From Tetrapyrgos nigripes (lineage: Eukaryota > Basidiomycota > Agaricomycetes > Agaricales > Campanellaceae): 64,000 bases of DNA. A program made the position numbers and the translations under genes. The stretch spans positions 62,001-126,000 of the forward strand of contig JAACJM010000177.1 of the NCBI GenBank assembly GCA_013368315.1. The letters run 5' to 3'. The notes under the pieces are model-generated. The model made no database searches. It saw nothing but the letters and a program-made list of their open reading frames with translations, and had not been told where the DNA came from. Of this stretch, positions 11,759 to 22,997 are shown piece after piece (positions within the stretch are counted from its first letter, which is position 1; each line of letters opens with the position of its first letter).

Positions 11759-13678
11759 GCGACTTAGGGCTATTCACCCTGGCTAAGGAATCACACCCTC
11801 AGTATAATGAGAGGAAAAGAAAAAGGCGAGAGGTAAAGGAGAGGAAGGAGAAAAACCGGCTTTGGTTGGCGTGTTTTAATGACATATGTATGTAGTGCCT
11901 GGGCAACATAGTTCTATTAGAGTTTCGTGAGAGGGTCCATTAGTGCATACTCTAGCATACTCTAAGGAATATGCGACGGCTAAGTCTTACCGGGGCAAGC
12001 ATTGAAGCAAGTTCGCCGTGACGTCGGAAAGCAGCGAGGTCCGTGGTAGCGAGCACTGTTGCGTCTCGAGATCTACATAGTCTGTCTAGGTATATGTATG
12101 CAAGTATATCTGTTTTACGATAGCCAAGTCTCACTAGCCTCACAGATCCCCTCAGTAGGTATACATGCTCCAGGCTCCTCCGTTGCTCGTCCAGCGAAAT
12201 GACTTCCTGTGAGAAGGCACTACGTTTAAGCATTTGCCTGGATATGGCAGGCAAATGAAACGGACATAAGGAATCTCCACCAGCACGCAAGCAGCCTCAT
12301 TCAGCTGAAGAACCCAATGCAACGAGGTCCAGACAGGCGCTGAAAGAGATCGAGCAGAAGAAAAATGGTCCAGGACAAAAATGGCGTGTCGGGCCGACGG
12401 GGGACTCGAGTGGTGCGAAAAAATCTCCATTTCATTCGAATGAACGGCGACAGACGGCGACCAAGCAATCCCCAACAGTCAAGCCCAAACGTCAGAGTGC
12501 TCTAGCGTGAAGATCCAGATCTACGTGAAGAGTGGACAAGCAGAGACAGACTGTCCAGATTTTTCCTTGGCAGTGAGGCTCTTCACAATAAAACATATTC
12601 CTATGAGTCCCTGCGCAGCATGCAAGCAAGCAATTGCAAGGTCCCTCCTGAGTCCGTGCTGAGTCCTGAACCAGCGCAGAGTCACGGTGAGGCAGGGAAC
12701 TTAGGCCCCAAAAACAAATCGATTGTGTCATTCTAGATGCCCTTGATGCTTGTATAGTGTGTGGATAGAGAGAATGTTCTGAAAAGGGATCTTGTAGTTT
12801 GCCCAAGGTAGTCGAGGTGGAAGAACCGTGAGAATTTGAGGAATTTCCTCTTTCATTCCTTACGTCTCTCTTGCGTCTCTCTCGGCCAGACCCTAACGAT
12901 ACCTTACTCCCCAACTCAAAGAACCTTTTCTATTCTACATAAACCATCTCACGCGTCTCTTTTTTTCAGTACCAAGAATGCCCGTGGCTTTTGCACAGGA
13001 TTTTGGAGGGTATTTTGTGTGGCAGTCGTAGGGAAACTGAACATACCAAGAGAAAAACTTGTCTGTGTCGAACCGAGCAACCATGTAAGCTCAGCTCAGC
13101 TAGTGTTGGACTCATACTTGGTGCAACATGTCTCCGAGCGAAGTTTCGTGTCGGTTTCATCCAGATGAGAGTCCCTTTGGCCTATACAGAGCTCGAAACA
13201 TGGTGTATGTTTTACTGAGTAGAAGCCTCAGATGGTACGTTTCTGACTTCTCTAGCACTATTCTATGCTCAGAAATACTTTGTGCGATAGATGCTCTTTC
13301 TGACCGCGGCGCAAGTCTTCCCCCTGACTTTATACCGGCGATTTTCCGAAAAGGCATCCCGTGGATTTGGTGCCTTGATGAAGTTCAGAAGAAGCCAATA
13401 CTCATGCAGATTATCACGCGTCTATGTTGTCACCACGGAACATATAACCTGCTTTACATGTCAGGTAATTCCCGTGCTGTCCTCTACTACCAAGACCATG
13501 TCAGTTCTTACTATCACACTAGTGCCTGGACCCATACACACGGATCTCGTCGACTGTCCAAAATCCGAAGTGATGGCAAAACTACCTTCTATATCATAGG
13601 CACTCGGTCCTTACTGCGTTTGCTTCACCGTCCTGTCGACGACATTCCTTTATTCGCCCTTTTAATATTCTCCAACTC
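11759..13678. other. Intergenic, about 1.9 kb without a supported gene
   Basis: Several ORFs exist (for example 12492-12914 minus and 13128-13715 plus) but they lack conserved motifs, overlap each other and have no exon-like boundaries. No repeats or RNA genes were recognised. Confidence 0.5.
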
Positions 13679-16028
13679 ATGTCTGCAATGCCCCGGTTTT
13701 TTCTGGGCTTGCTAACCACCGTCTCTCTATCTCTCCTCGCACTCCGAGTCTTCACATACTCCTTTTCTTGGAGCAACGTGCAAGCATTGCAAATACCGAT
13801 CTCCCAATGGCTATCCACGCTCTCCATACCCATATCGCCGGTTTCCCTTCCCTTCTCTTCGCCAGGTCAACCAACCGACTCAGACTACCTCTCCTACGAC
13901 CTTGACCACGACATTTCCAACTGGAACCTTACCCAAAACCCCGCATACACCACCTCCAACTCCAACCTCATCTTCACCACTGCCTCCTCTCTCCTCCAAC
14001 ACTGGCCCAACGCTCGTTATCGCAACGGCCATACCATCGTCCCAGGGAGGATTCCAATCGGAACGATATTTTATCATGGTCGTTCGTCACCTGATATGGT
14101 GGAATCTTCGAAAGCAGGGCAAAAAGTACGAATTTTACCTGGGACACAGGATGGGTAGCGACGATCCAGAACATAGTTTGATGTTTTGTGGAATTGAGAG
14201 TGGGGCTGATGCGGAGAGTACCAAGGAGAAAGAGAAAGAGAAAGAGAAAGCAAAGGCGAAGAAGACAAAGGGTGACGGTGATGGTCAGGGTTCAGACGAT
14301 AGAAGTGAAAGTGCATCAAATCAGACTGCTGGTTCATCACTCTCGTCACCACTCGAGAACTCCGTGTTCTCTATTTCGACGGAAGTAGTGCAGCGAAGAT
14401 GATTGGCGGGAGTATGGATAGTCAAGACGCATTTGCTTACCGGGATGAGTTGGAATTGGAAGCCGAAAAGGCAGAAGAACAGAAGGATGCGCCATCGCGC
14501 TGGGACGATCCAGGAAGGATATTCGGAGAAGTTGAAAGGCTCAGAAGGTTGTGCCAGTGGGTAGAAGAACAGGGGTTGGGTGTGGATGGGTTTGTGAGGA
14601 TGGAGATGGATTTGTACGTTTTTCCCCCGTTTTGTGTGATCCTACCCGCGCTGACGATGATCCTTCTTTCTTCTTTTTTCTCTGACGACGCATACTTTGT
14701 TTTCTCAACAGTGAAGTCATGCTCTGCGACATGTCATCTGGCATGGACGTCCTCTCTTTCGTCAACCTCGCGCATTCCGCCAATCCCAACTCTCCTTCCA
14801 ACTTCTTTTCACCGGGTCCTGACCCTTCGTCGTCATCAACTTTAGACTCTACGTCTTCCCAGTCAAACCACGTCCCCATGGCCAATCCACGCATCACCAT
14901 ACGCAACTTTGAACTCGCCCACTCGGCATCACAACATAACGCCTTTCCTGGAGAGATGAAGATAAAGCTGGATATGGATGGGTTGGTTAGCTTTTATGAT
15001 GAAGAGTTGGTCCGAAAAAGTCCGTATTTCGTCGATAACGATAATGATAACCACAATCACGACGATGCCCCAGACAGATGGACACATCAAGTCAGAAGGG
15101 TCAGCAAAGAAGATGCTAGAAGGGTTAGAGAGAGGGTAGAAGAGGTCCTTCTGCGTCAGAAGGAGATGAAGGCCCAGGGTGCCAGCGGAATAGATTGGCA
15201 ACTCCTCATTCAAATGTTGATTAAACGCTATGCGTCGAGATTGGAGACTTTGGAATACTTGCTGGCGGTAGGTGTGCGTGGGCTTCCTGAAGCTGGAGAA
15301 GGAGAAGGAGGGATAGGGATAGCACGAATGGATTCCGAACGCGTGCAGACGGTGTTTGACCAATTGGAGGTTGCTTTGTCGCCCTTCATTTTGGCGGACG
15401 CTGTTCCAGCTCCATCTCCAGCTGTAGTGACTGAAAAGTCCAAATCTGGGTCGACGGCGTCTTCCCTGGACTGGGCATCTTCAGTCTATAAACTTTGCGC
15501 TACAACCCACACGCTATACCTTCATTCGCCTCATATCCTTCGGAAGATGACCAAGTCGGAAAGAACGCTGCTAAAGGCGGTAGAGGGCAGCAACAAGGAA
15601 ATATGCAGGGTTCTGGTAACGTTTTGGGCAGAAGGCGTCGAGAACGGTTTGGGTTTGGAAAACATGTATCATATTAAGAAGGGGACCAATACTCAGATGG
15701 GGTCGTTGAGACAAAGGTGGGAGAAGGATCTGAAGGTGCTGATGGATTGGTTAGATTGGAGTGTTTGGCAGAGGTGTAGACCTGCGTGTGGGCCTGAGGC
15801 ATGTTTTCTTGTTGGTTTTGTATAATATCTTCGCCATGCTGACCGGTCACTTTCTTTCAGGAAATGTGTTACATGCCCACTTGGCCATACTTCGCTGGTA
15901 CTGGAGGGCCTCCTGCTGGACCTGCACAAGGCCCAGATGGTATGGACACGAATGCACAGTCAAACAGGGATGATTGGGAACGTCCGAAGCCGATGTGTAT
16001 ACGACGGATAGCGCCTTACGATTTCTAA
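13679..16028 (+). CDS. Conserved Agaricomycete hypothetical protein, membrane-anchored at N terminus
   Basis: The start at 13679 gives an N-terminal hydrophobic segment (FFLGLLTTVSLSLLALRVF), a signal anchor or signal peptide. Exon 1 contains NGHTIVPGRIPIGTIFYHGR; later exons contain DPEHSLMFCG, CWFITLVTTRELRVLYFDGS, SSAAKMIGGSMDSQD, GVDGFVRMEMDL and EVMLCDMSSGMDVLSF. I recall this order from conserved hypothetical proteins of mushroom fungi with no assigned function. A lysine/glutamate run (KEKEKEKEKAKAKK) is a local insertion, followed by a 53-nt intron (about 14273-14325). The last intron (15799-15860) uses a GC donor, giving an exon that starts EMCYMPTWPYFAGTGG and ends at 16028. The junction near 14090-14160 is unclear: either an intron with a GTCACC donor or a one-base frameshift before DPEHS. 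Confidence 0.75.
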
Positions 16029-16197
16029 TTCTTGGGTACTTTGGGGAATACGGGTTTTCGTTTCGGGGTACTTTGGCGGGGAATATGGGTTCTCGTTTCT
16101 TAGGGTTTGTCTGGATGGGACTTAGGTCATAACGGGTTCCCTGTATCTATAATACACTGCTTGTATATTTCTGCTCCAACTCTATTTGCATGGCTAA

Positions 16198-17545
16198 TCA
16201 CACTGTCCCAAGAGCTCTCGCAAGTGCAGCAGCGGCATCCGAGACGAGCTTTGCTCCTAATTTGACAGCACTGGATGAAGAAAGAGAAATTTCAGAAACC
16301 GACTAGCAAGGAAATAGCAGACTTGGAAGACTTACGCTACAAATACGTTACGCAGAAGAAAAAAAGCAGAACGATTGGTCAATGTCAGTACTCCGCCGCT
16401 CAACGTTCATGAGAAAACACGTACCATCCATCGCCATGATCGGATGCGGTCCTCCTTTATATACCACTGTCTCTACTTCCTTCACTCCGGCCTCCTTCAG
16501 CTTCTTACCATACTCAATCCCCTCGTCAGCCAAAATATCCAATTCTGCAATTCCAATCCAACCATTTGGTGTTTTGGCCAACAACTCCTTCGGTGCGAAA
16601 ATCGGCGAAGCGTCCCATTTGGTCCAGTCTTCCTTGTTGGGTAGGTAGTTGTCCTTAAACCAGTTCATGCGACCGGGAGACAGCCAGGCTGTGTGTTTAT
16701 TTAACTCCCAGCGACCACCGGGTGAGTCATCGGCGGTATTGTCCGTCACGGGGACAATGAGCAGTTGAAAGACGAGTGGTGAAGGTAGAGGAGGCGTGAA
16801 AGTAGGTCCAGCAGCTTTGAGAGTGAGGATGGCAGCTAGATTTCCTCCACTTGGTAGATCCGAGAAAATCAGATTAAGTATGAAAGCGAAAGATAATCAG
16901 AATTGAGACTCACCTGGAAGACCCGCCGACAGCAATCCTACTGGTATCGATATTGAGTTCCTTCTTTCCGTGTTGGAGGACCCATTGTAAGGACTCTACA
17001 GCATCCTCTACAGCGGTGGGGTACTTATGCTCGGGCGCAAGTCGGTAATTGACGGATATGGTAACACATTTAGCCCCTGTCTGGAACTCAGTGAACAAAA
17101 CTCGAGTAGCAGACGCGTTATAAACGACTTACGGACACACATATTCGTGGAGAAGGCTTGTTCACTTCCGATGTTTCCAAATGTCCAGCCACCTATGTGG
17201 ATTTCGCATCGTGTCTTTAGCTGAGAAATAGAGGGGTCTATCTTTCGTACCTCCATGAAAGAAAATGAAGGCCGGCCAGCCTTTCTCAGGTGCATTACCC
17301 TCTGGTGTGAACGCTCTGAAGTCCGTATGACTCAGACTAAAATCCTTCGTACTTCCAACCTTCAATGGTTCCGTACCACCGGGAACTGCTGGCGCATTTC
17401 TCAAAGCGGGATCCCAAGGAAGGGTATGCGGAGGTGTAATGTACTGCAAAGAGTTGTTATGAAACTCGACGTAATCGGGGTCGAGCTTGGGGATAATAGA
17501 GGGGTGGAGGGGCTGCTTGGGGACTCTTTCAGTGGTAGAGGACAT
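16198..17545 (-). CDS. Alpha/beta hydrolase, hormone-sensitive-lipase type esterase
   Basis: The start at 17545 (MSSTTERVPKQPLHP) fits better than the upstream in-frame ATG at 17620. Exons give FIFFHGGGWTFGNIGSEQAF (oxyanion-hole HGG), CVTISVNYRLAPEHKYPTAV, DTSRIAVGGSSGGN (nucleophile Ser in GGSSGG), GIAELDILADEG (catalytic Asp) and KGGPHPIMAMD (catalytic His). This is a complete HSL-family triad. The final exon (16270-16198) encodes KLGAKLVSDAAAALARALGT in the right style for the family, but it only joins in frame through a one-base microexon at 16336 (see findings). No signal peptide is seen, so it is probably intracellular. It lies tail-to-tail with the plus-strand hypothetical gene that ends at 16028. 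Confidence 0.88.
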
Positions 17546-17702
17546 GATGAACGGAAAGGAAGATGGTTTCCGTGGGAGCGTCAAAGCAAGACGCGACGGA
17601 CCGAAGAGTCCGTTTATCACCCCTCATGACTGCGATTTCCGAACACTTCGTCTCATAGATTTTCCACTCGTGTACTTACAAGAGGTATATAGATAGAGGT
17701 AT

Positions 17703-19557
17703 TTACCAGACAGTGTCCTTCAGAACTTGCGCTACGTCTTGGGCGAGGACCTTGTGTCCAGCACCTGTGAAGTATCAAGAAAATCAGGACTATACATGGG
17801 AGAGCTTGAATGAGAAACGTACTGGAAGGATGCAAGCCTTGGTTATCCGGACTGGAATGGAATGAATACTTTCAATACACTGATCGCAAAATACAGGGAA
17901 ACAGCTTACCCCCAGAATTGACCAGGCGAGCTTCCATATGTTGTTACGTCTGTGAAGCCGTAGGTAGAAGGGTTGTCCAAGATTTGCTCGAAAGAACTCA
18001 AAGCATCCCAGAAGTAAGTCGTCACCTGTTGGACGATAAGATCCCTAGATCATTAAATCCAAGTAGAAAAAGGTACTTACACCACTGTTGTTGGCCTTGA
18101 AAGTCGCAACTCTGGTTTGCAGCTTGGAATTGAAATCATCGATGACACCGCGCAGGACAGAGGCGGTCGTATCGCTGCCAGCCAAGCTTTGGAACTGATT
18201 GATCGTAGCCAGACCAAATTTATATCTTTCAGTGTCCAAGGAATAGAACTTATCAGGCCTAGTACTCACGTATGGCGAACGCTCGAAGGGTGGAACGTTG
18301 TTGAACAAAAAGTTCCTAGCACCAGTACCGTACTGTCAATGGATAATTTCAATGAGTTGGCTTAAGCAAAATATGTAGGAACAGCGAAAGCAAATCTCAC
18401 AAGCTTCTGGATAAGCGCGAAATGAGCGTCGAGTAAGACATCGTTGTATCTGTACATGTCACGATGAGCGTTTAGAATGTCAGGACAATAAAATCAAGGA
18501 AAGAGCAAAATCTTGAACTTACGCCAGACGATCACCAGTCTGCCACCAATTCCACGAAAGATCGTTGATACCGATCCAAGCAGAGAACAGAGAGTTTGCG
18601 CTCGTCCAAGGTGCGGAACTAGGTTTCTTGGCCGCTCCATTCAAGTATTCGTTGACCTACACGCGTATACATATTCCAAGATGTGTCAAAATTTTTTCAA
18701 AACGTCCTCGGAAAACTTTGTAGGAAAACTCGAAAACCCACCTGGTCAGTTTCCGACAAAACAGTAGGCGTGTACGGTGGAGCCAAGCTCGCATCGATAG
18801 TCGCGCCACCGTAGGCATAATTCCAGACCAAAATGAAGGAGTTGTTATACGTCGTCGAAGCGAACTCGACCCAATTTGGTTTACCGTCAATGGTGCCTCC
18901 GGGGAAAGGAGGATTACCGAATGGGTTGCTTGTGCTGGGAGCGGTTGAGTTTGGATTGAAGGATGTTGCGGTGTATGAGTCGCCGCTGAAATATATCATT
19001 GATGATGAGGAAGGGCCTGGGTATGGAACGGCGTAAAAGGTTACTTACAAACTGAACCAGTAGTTGGCTTTCGCAGAAGGAGTAGAAGATGGAGGGGGTG
19101 AACCGCCGGTGGTCGTTGGGGCAGCTGTACCTGGAATGCATTGACTGTACCCTGTAGAAGAGGTGTAAGAAAGCGTTCGTTGACTCCATACTAGAAAGAA
19201 TGGCAAAAGAACACATACACTCATTGACAACAGTACAAACAGTGCTAAGTAAGTGAAACAAAGGATGCGCAGAAGTCAGTCAGTCAGTCACTTCTAATCA
19301 ACCCAAGCAAAACGCGAGCAGTTAGAAGTCGAAAGCTGGAACATACCCAGAAACGCAAGTGGTCGCGCCAGTCCAACCGATTCCGCCACCTAAATACGGA
19401 TAAGTAGTTTGTGTGGGTTTCGGGTGCTCCTCCCCTGGCAACGACACGCATAAGTAAAATCAAACTCAAACTCACATTGACCCCATTGAGGCGACTGAGC
19501 ACCAACACGCAAGGCAAGCCCAAGACCAGCAATCAACAGCAATTGAGAAGGTGACAT
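17703..19557 (-). CDS. Secreted SGNH/GDSL acetylesterase with N-terminal CBM1 (CE16-like)
   Basis: The start at 19557 gives a signal peptide (MSPSQLLLIAGLGLALRVGA). The next exons build a fungal cellulose-binding module CBM1: SPQWGQCGGIGWTGATTC, then TVCTVVNEWYSQCIPG, joined across phase-1/2 introns. A Pro/Ser/Thr linker follows. The esterase domain starts with the catalytic GDSY block (GDSYTATSFNPN), then WVEFASTTYNNSFILVWNYA, SAWIGINDLSWNWW (block III GxND), and the last exon with GLHPS then AGHKVLAQDVAQVLKD (catalytic His region). About ten short introns. CE16 enzymes remove acetyl groups from hemicellulose oligosaccharides; the CBM1 would tether it to cellulose. It fits plant cell-wall degradation. 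Confidence 0.92.
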
Positions 19558-20335
19558 CGTCTGGATAATGGAGAGGTGGGGTAGAGACACGCCTGTAACT
19601 CATCAGAAAAGCATCGTCTTTAAAGACTTTCAGCTCAACGACGACATGGACTGACATTTTCCGACAAGTAACCGGTTTTACGACAATGATACCCTATGAT
19701 TTTCCTAGATGACAACTATGCTCATCAGTGCTTCGTTGGAACGGATGCAGTTCTCGGAAAGAGACCTTATTTCGTGATAGCAAAAAACAAAAACAAAAAA
19801 ATCTGTGTGCATACGCATGTGCACGGATCACATACTCCTTAGCTGTTGTACCCTTCGGGAACAGAAATATCTTCCAATTATCGCTCATATTTTCTTCAAG
19901 GTCAAGTACGACAGCCTGAGACAACTATTATGTCGTTGGCAATGTCAATTATGAAGCGCAGTACTCACTGCTCATGGCCATTCATCGGACAAAATGAGCC
20001 ATATGACCGCCAAAGACTATCGCACTTTTTAAAAAGCTTTCAGGCCAGGAACCAGTGCCTCGTCCGAAAATATGCCGCTGGACCCGCTAGACCCACTGCA
20101 CCGTGATGATTATCGTGACGACAGGAATTCTAATTGAGGTAGTTTCGGAGTGTAGATTGTCCACAATGATGCCTGTAGGTTATAGTCAATCACTAATTAA
20201 GGTCCATTTCCCAACTCCGACTGACCGAGCTGCCCTACATAGCTGCCCAAGGTAAACCTAAACCTGGCCTGGCCTGCTCATCATGCACCCGATGACCCAA
20301 CGACACTGTCACCGTCACCATCCACCTCGCCCTCC
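19558..20335. other. Intergenic between esterase promoter and permease 3' end
   Basis: Holds the esterase upstream region and the permease 3' flank. No coding region or repeat recognised. Confidence 0.5.
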
Positions 20336-22946
20336 CTAACTGTAACCGTGAGCGCCAGCAATACTAGTAATACTTTCCTCCTCAAGTGGTACCTTCCGAA
20401 AAACACATCTCGAAACTCCATCCTCTTGTAAGACCCATTCCCTGACCAACTTGTATTTTCTTCGTCGGGGCAGCCATTTCGTTTGGATGTACCAGTATAT
20501 TAGACCGATGAGGGAGACAAGGTAGGCTGTTAGGATGTGGGACTGGGAAGGGGAAGAAGTGAAGTGAGTAATCTAATTGAAGAGGGACAGAAAACCAGAA
20601 CGAGAATAGGAGAAGGAAGAAGGAAGAGAAAGAAAGCAGAAGAACGAGAACGGATACGGTAAAAGCGAAATAGAAACGCCAACTCACCCAATAAGGCAGA
20701 CTCTCATACGTCTTCGACTCCTTCCCTTTCGGTGGAACCATCGGAAGAACGACCAAAAATAAATTCGAGATGCAGAATAATACGATGATGGGTTTGGGTG
20801 CTTGGTATGGGGGGTTCCATTCATACTCGGTGCCAGACTTGGTGTAAAATCTGGTGTAGAGGAGTAAAAGACCGATGGAGACGAAGGTGTTGATTATTGC
20901 GGCGGAGTAGGAGGATACTAGAAGTGGTGTGATAAGAGTACTACTTAGTCAGTGACGATAGAGGAAGCAACCTCAAAGGAACACTCACAGCTAATCATAA
21001 AAAGATACGCATCCCCAGGGCTCACAGCCAGAGCGAATGCACAGGAAACCAGGTACTGTGCGAATAGACCCGCTAGCGGTGCGTTGAAAGGTTTATTTGA
21101 AGCAAAGAAGGACGAGTAGGGGAGGAGACCTTCGCGTCCAAGTTCTTGTACGACTGTGATGAAGACGAAGTGCCGTGTACAAATGAGTAACAGTTATGAA
21201 CGAATGAAACGAAGAAATAGTAATGGTAAAACGACGTTATGTAAACACATACCTCGTCCTTGACCAAATTGCCCCGAGAGAAGATTACCTAGAGTTGAGA
21301 GAGCGATGAAGAAGCTCAGAGCCTAAGCAGCAGCAGTCAATAACTTCCGAGATATATGTATGAAGCCAAACGCGAGACTTTAGTACTCACCCTCTCGGTC
21401 TTTTCTCCAAACAAGTTCCTGAAGAACAAGGCGCTGTTTGTATTTGGGTGAACATAACGTCAGGTCCAGTACTGAATCCAAAGAAACAAAGACTAAAGAA
21501 CCAAAACAAAACACTCACGCAACGACCCTCTTCCCACTCACAATATCCTCCTTACTCACCACCGCGTAATACGCCAAATTGACGAAAAGGTAAATGACTG
21601 TAACGCTAATCATAGCAACGGGCGCTGCTCTCTTGATTGTTCGGACGGGATCACGGATTTCGGAGAGCGCGTAGTTGGCTGTTGAGTATCCGACGAAGGA
21701 CCTGAAACGGTAGGCATGAGTCAAGGAAGAATGACGAGGATGTAGGAAAAGTAAGGGTAGGTTTTCACTGGCATTTAACTCACCAAATGACATTATACAA
21801 CCCCGTCACAAATGCATTAGCCTCAAGCCTACTTCCCTCCCACATCTTCCCCCACCTCAAATTATCAGGCTTTTCATACCCCTCTTTCACTTCGAACACT
21901 CCCAGCAAGCATAATATCCCAGATAAGGCGACCGCTGAGAGTATAAACAGCTTTAAAAGCCCTAGCGTGTTTTGAAGCTTCAATCCGGCTTTGAGAAAGA
22001 CACCATGTATGATGAGGATAAAGGTGAGACAGAGGAAGGCAACGAAGCGGGTAAGCCATCGGGTTGGGGGTAAGGCTAGAGCATGGAGGAGGTCTGTGGA
22101 TGGAAATGGTTCTTGAATGAATAAGGTTGAGAGAGGAAGGAAAGAGAAGAATTACATTCGCCGAAAACGATGCTATTTGCAGCTGCGGAGCCCTAGAATG
22201 AGATATGAGTATCATATACTGAGGAAAAAACAGTAGATAGACGTGCCGTTATGACTGCGTAAAGCGAATACGCGCATGTAATCAAAAACTTTGGCCGACG
22301 ATACATAAACTCGAGGTAATTCTTCTCTCCTCCACTTCTTGGTAGACCCTAGAAACCATCACCACCATCAACACCATCAGAGATTTCATCACAAACTCTC
22401 CTATTAGTAGTACTCACCGTCCCCAGCTCGATATACACAGCAGTACCCACTGCAGCGATAAGAGCTCCAATAATCCACATTAGAAACGCAACACCGACAC
22501 TTCCAGAGGTCCTTAAGATGACACTTGGTGTAGCAAAGATCCTATACGGCTTTTCAGAGCTTTAACGACGACAGAGAGCGAGAATTGTAGAGACCCAGTC
22601 CCAATGACGCGGTTGAAGATAAGGACGATTGCACTGAACAGACCTACTCAAATCTCAGTTTCCTGGGAGACATTATTATTTGATTCTCAGCTCACCGAGC
22701 TGCCTCTTGACCTGAGGCACATTGTCAAATGTTTCTCCGTGAGTTGCTACGAAAGTTGAGTGAAAGGAGGAACAAGAAGTACTGAAACTTACAGTCTTCT
22801 TCACTCCGGCTCAGCGCATTTCCATCTATTCCACTTCCAGAAACAGCCTTTCCAGGTTCTGTGAGGTTTGTAGTTCCATAATCTAGTCCCGAGGTCGATG
22901 AGGAGGAAAGCAGAGGCCTTGCAGGGTCATCATGCTGGTTGGACAT
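20336..22946 (-). CDS. Amino-acid permease, LAT/MUP1 (methionine permease-like) type
   Basis: The start at 22946 (MSNQHDDPARPLLSS) opens a hydrophilic N-terminus; the stop is at 20336-20338. Exons in order include TFDNVPQVKRQLG, GLFSAIVLIFNRVIGTG plus IFATPSVILRTSG (the conserved TM1 GTGIFATP signature), VAFLMWIIGALIAAVGTAVY, the TM-rich LGLLKLFILSAVALSGILCL, YSTANYALSEIRDPVRTIKR (conserved substrate-site region), and VVQELGREGLLPYSSFFAS. About 12 membrane segments are expected, with many introns of 50-100 nt. It is a proton-coupled importer at the plasma membrane by family; methionine or another large neutral amino acid is the likely substrate but is not proven. The ATG is only 51 bp from the divergent start at 22998. 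Confidence 0.9.
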
Positions 22947-22997
22947 CGCTGTCAGAACGACGTCAGTCGCGACTCGCGTGACGTACAAGGACGTACA

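Noticed and set aside
12492..12914. 140-codon minus ORF
   Set aside because: Low-complexity start and no conserved block; probably chance.
13128..13715. 195-codon plus-strand ORF ahead of the hypothetical gene
   Set aside because: It overlaps the start of the better supported gene at 13679, has no motif, and its composition is that of non-coding DNA.
13974..14174. 24-nt candidate intron GTACGA...ACAG at 14127-14150
   Set aside because: Too short for a fungal spliceosomal intron and leads directly to a stop.
14929..15363. 144-codon ORF antisense to the hypothetical gene
   Set aside because: Mirror of a long coding exon; no motif.
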